Assembly: GCA_964477085.1 (NCBI GenBank)
Contig: CAYZDF010000013.1
Location: forward strand, 1-53,815
Source: Dichloromethanomonas sp964477085
GTDB taxonomy: Bacteria; Bacillota; Desulfitobacteriia; Desulfitobacteriales; Syntrophobotulaceae
Direction of reading: 5' to 3'
Length of the DNA: 53,815 nucleotides
Below are positions 52,240 through 53,815 of this stretch, piece after piece. The position numbers and the translations under genes were made by a program. The notes beneath the pieces were generated by a model. It searched no databases. It was not told where the DNA came from and saw only the letters and a list, made by a program, of their open reading frames with translations. Within the stretch, counting starts at the first letter, position 1, and each line of letters begins with the position of its first letter.

Positions 52240-52350
52240 TCACATGAATGAATAAGAAAATCCATAGGATAAGATAAGAAGGACAGGAGGTAGAGAGAAA
52301 CAGATAAGAGATAGGGAATAGGCGATAAGTAATAAACAATAACGAGGCCT
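52240..52350 (+). repeat. Degenerate purine-rich repeat upstream of lipoprotein gene
   Basis: Run of loosely repeated 6-8 base units such as GATAAGA, GATAGGGA, ATAGGCGATAA and ATAAACAATAA, strongly purine-rich. A similar array in inverted orientation lies after the gene at 53485-53567. No promoter match stands out here. Confidence 0.5.
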
Positions 52351-52437
52351 AGAAGCCTCAGGAATAGATCTTTAAGGATTATCATATGGTTTATTAGATC
52401 CCATTTGTGTTAAATCAAAGTTTCTGAGGATAACGAT

Positions 52438-53481
52438 ATGAATAGGAAAAAGCTTCTAGCCATTATCTTTTTGGCTGCTCTACTGGGTGGATGCTCCCCG
52501 GATCATTATTTGAACACCGTGAATAAAGCCAGGGATAGCTTGGAGATAAAATCAACTGTTCAAAAAACGACTGAACCGGCTGACAAGACTTTTAGTTTTT
52601 GCCCACCTCAGACCACCAACCTTGCCGTACTTTCTGTTTCGGGACAGGCATCTCCAGATAGTATGGTATGGATTGATAATCAGCAACAGATCATGGATAC
52701 TTGCGGTCATTTTACGGCACGTTTAGAATTGGAGGAAGGCAGCAATATCATTCCCGTTAAAGTCAGCACTCCAAATAGCCGGTATCTTGGCAGTGTCAAA
52801 ATTGAATATAAGCCCCAACTAGAAGAGCCCAAAATATCTCTTGATTTAAAAGATCAGTATTCTTATAGTCATATTATATTCAAAGGAATTACGGGCAGGG
52901 GTAATGCGGTAACGATCAATAAGAGACCAGTTATCATTCAGGAAAATGGTGAATTCATCTCGGATATTTTTCTCGTTCAAGGTACGCATATTATTGATGT
53001 GGTCGTAACTAATAGCAGTAAAATGACTACTACCCTGCAAAAGGTTGTTAAGGTGGTTTACCCGGTAAAGAAGCCAAGCTTAATTGTCAGCTTGCCGCAG
53101 GAACCAGGCTTTGTCTCCACTGATCAGATAGAAATCAAGGGGTTTACCGATCGCTATAATATCATCGAAGTTTATAATAATTTCTTTAATTCAAATGGGA
53201 AGAATGTATTGAGCATGGTCACACAGGCATCTGTTGACAGTAAAGGTGTGTTTGTTCGTCAGATTCCTCTTAACCCTGGTCCGAATCATTTGATCATACG
53301 AGCTATTGATCCAAACGGTAATATTAACGAAACCACGAGGAAAATATATTGTAAAAACAACTACGATCGCTCGTGGAACATTCCCAAAGGCAGCGGTTAT
53401 GGCTATGACAGTCCGGATATGGATATCTTGAATCAAAAATATAAACAACATTATGACAAGGTTGACCAGGAAGACAAATAA
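52438..53481 (+). CDS. Lipoprotein with bacterial Ig-like repeats
   Basis: Secreted, lipid-anchored protein, 347 aa. Signal peptide 1-18 and lipobox LLGGC with Cys19. The rest consists of about three Ig-like (Big/glucodextranase-B-like) repeats. Each has a VSGQAS or IKGFTDR or FKGITGR turn, a central 'valine-asparagine-NQ' strand and an EEGSNIIPVKV / VQGTHIIDVVV / NPGPNHLIIRAI strand before the next domain. It ends with a charged tail. Probably a cell-surface adhesion or spore-related protein; no catalytic motif seen. The start codon lacks a strong ribosome site (TTTCTGAGGATAACG). Confidence 0.78.
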   Translation: MNRKKLLAIIFLAALLGGCSPDHYLNTVNKARDSLEIKSTVQKTTEPADKTFSFCPPQTTNLAVLSVSGQASPDSMVWIDNQQQIMDTCGHFTARLELEEGSNIIPVKVSTPNSRYLGSVKIEYKPQLEEPKISLDLKDQYSYSHIIFKGITGRGNAVTINKRPVIIQENGEFISDIFLVQGTHIIDVVVTNSSKMTTTLQKVVKVVYPVKKPSLIVSLPQEPGFVSTDQIEIKGFTDRYNIIEVYNNFFNSNGKNVLSMVTQASVDSKGVFVRQIPLNPGPNHLIIRAIDPNGNINETTRKIYCKNNYDRSWNIPKGSGYGYDSPDMDILNQKYKQHYDKVDQEDK

Positions 53482-53484
53482 ACC

Positions 53485-53567
53485 GATATCCCTATCTACT
53501 TCACTATTCACTTTGTGCTATCGACTATCAACAATCGCCAATCCTCAATTCCTAATCTACTATCAGG
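53485..53567 (-). repeat. Degenerate pyrimidine-rich repeat downstream of lipoprotein gene
   Basis: Units such as CTATCTAC, CTATTCAC, CTATCGAC, CTATCAAC, AATCGCC, AATCCTC, AATTCCTAATC. Read on the minus strand it resembles the array at 52240-52350 (GATTAGGAATT versus GATAGGGAATA; GGCGATT versus GGCGATA). Confidence 0.5.
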
Positions 53568-53712
53568 TTAACACTTATACCTTGCATAATAAGATTATTT
53601 TAATACAGCAATTGTTCATCTCGTGAAGCATGCATTACGTTGGCTCGATTTGCCAGGCAATGACTCAAATATTTACAGATATTAATAGAACTTGATACTT
53701 TGCTCAATAAAA

Positions 53713-53761
53713 AAGAGCGCTTGCTTAATCGATGGAATTGAGCAACGCTCTTACTTTTATT
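53713..53761. terminator. Bidirectional terminator
   Basis: AAGAGCG-C-TTGCT pairs with AGCAACGCTCTT (12 pairs, one bulge). ACTTTTATT follows on plus; on minus the stem is followed by TTTTTATTG, making it stronger for a minus-strand gene entering from the right. Confidence 0.8.
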
Positions 53762-53815
53762 AACTCAACTTTCCCACCCTGCCGGGTAGGATAAAACCTT
53801 GAAGATCTTAAAAAT

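Larger units (their letters stand above)
53482..53815. other. Gene-free 3' region
   Basis: 334 bases without a supported gene. Contains a pyrimidine-rich degenerate repeat (53485-53567, units like CTATCNN and AATCNTC) and, near the end, a bidirectional terminator. No promoter for a gene beyond the window was convincing. Confidence 0.6.

Noticed and set aside
52039..53815. CRISPR array from the short repeats around the lipoprotein gene
   Set aside because: Units are degenerate, too short and without regular spacers.

Overview
The window looks like chromosome from an anaerobic, spore-forming Firmicute, most likely of the Peptococcaceae/Desulfitobacteriaceae type (Dehalobacter, Desulfitobacterium, Desulfosporosinus). 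This placement is inferred from gene content and order: the yicC-remA-gmk-rpoZ-coaBC block, LL-diaminopimelate aminotransferase next to dapF, short HisG with a separate HisZ, a CotJC-like manganese catalase, a phenylacetate-CoA ligase paired with an ACT protein, and strong AGGAGG-type ribosome sites with frequent GTG/TTG starts. No rRNA, tRNA, CRISPR array or intact insertion sequence was seen.

Layout. 1-2.2 kb: 5'-truncated ABC ATPase and its permease. 2.3-7.8 kb: pyrE, rqcH (opposite strand) and a SERCA-like Ca2+ P-type ATPase. 7.9-10.8 kb: flavin reductase-like protein, dapF and dapL. 10.9-17.2 kb: housekeeping run yicC, remA, gmk, rpoZ, coaBC, metK, paaK and an ACT-domain gene, closed by a strong terminator. 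17.3-24.8 kb: accessory and stress genes, including a DUF3793 protein, soluble histidine kinase, CotJC-like catalase, DsrE-like protein, two membrane proteins, an NfeD-floA-coiled-coil trio and an ArsC/Spx-like protein.

24.8-37.0 kb is a glycan island, mostly on the minus strand. It has dTDP-sugar genes (rfbA long form and rfbB on plus; a DegT aminotransferase and a NeuD/PglD-type acetyltransferase on minus), which together could make a dTDP-N-acetylamino-dideoxyhexose. It also has five glycosyltransferases. Three of these are paralogues sharing an exactly spaced five-cysteine pattern (CX2CX5CX8C, then a Cys 37 residues later), the most unusual feature of the window. At its left edge an SDR-FkbH-ACP module is decaying: the SDR is 5'-truncated and there are two apparent frameshifts.

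37.2-47.1 kb is the histidine region: a TrpR-like regulator (yerC/hisR), hisZ, a phosphofructokinase, then hisG-D-C-B-H-A-F-IE. A palindrome over the yerC promoter has a 17/22 match upstream of hisG, suggesting one regulator controls both. 47.3-53.5 kb: MazG-like protein, pcrA, ligA and a lipoprotein flanked by degenerate short repeats.

In many genes the longest open frame is not the likely start. Starts here were moved to the codon that follows a Shine-Dalgarno site (rqcH, remA, gmk, metK, hisZ, hisH, hisA, hisIE, pcrA, ligA, several glycosyltransferases).
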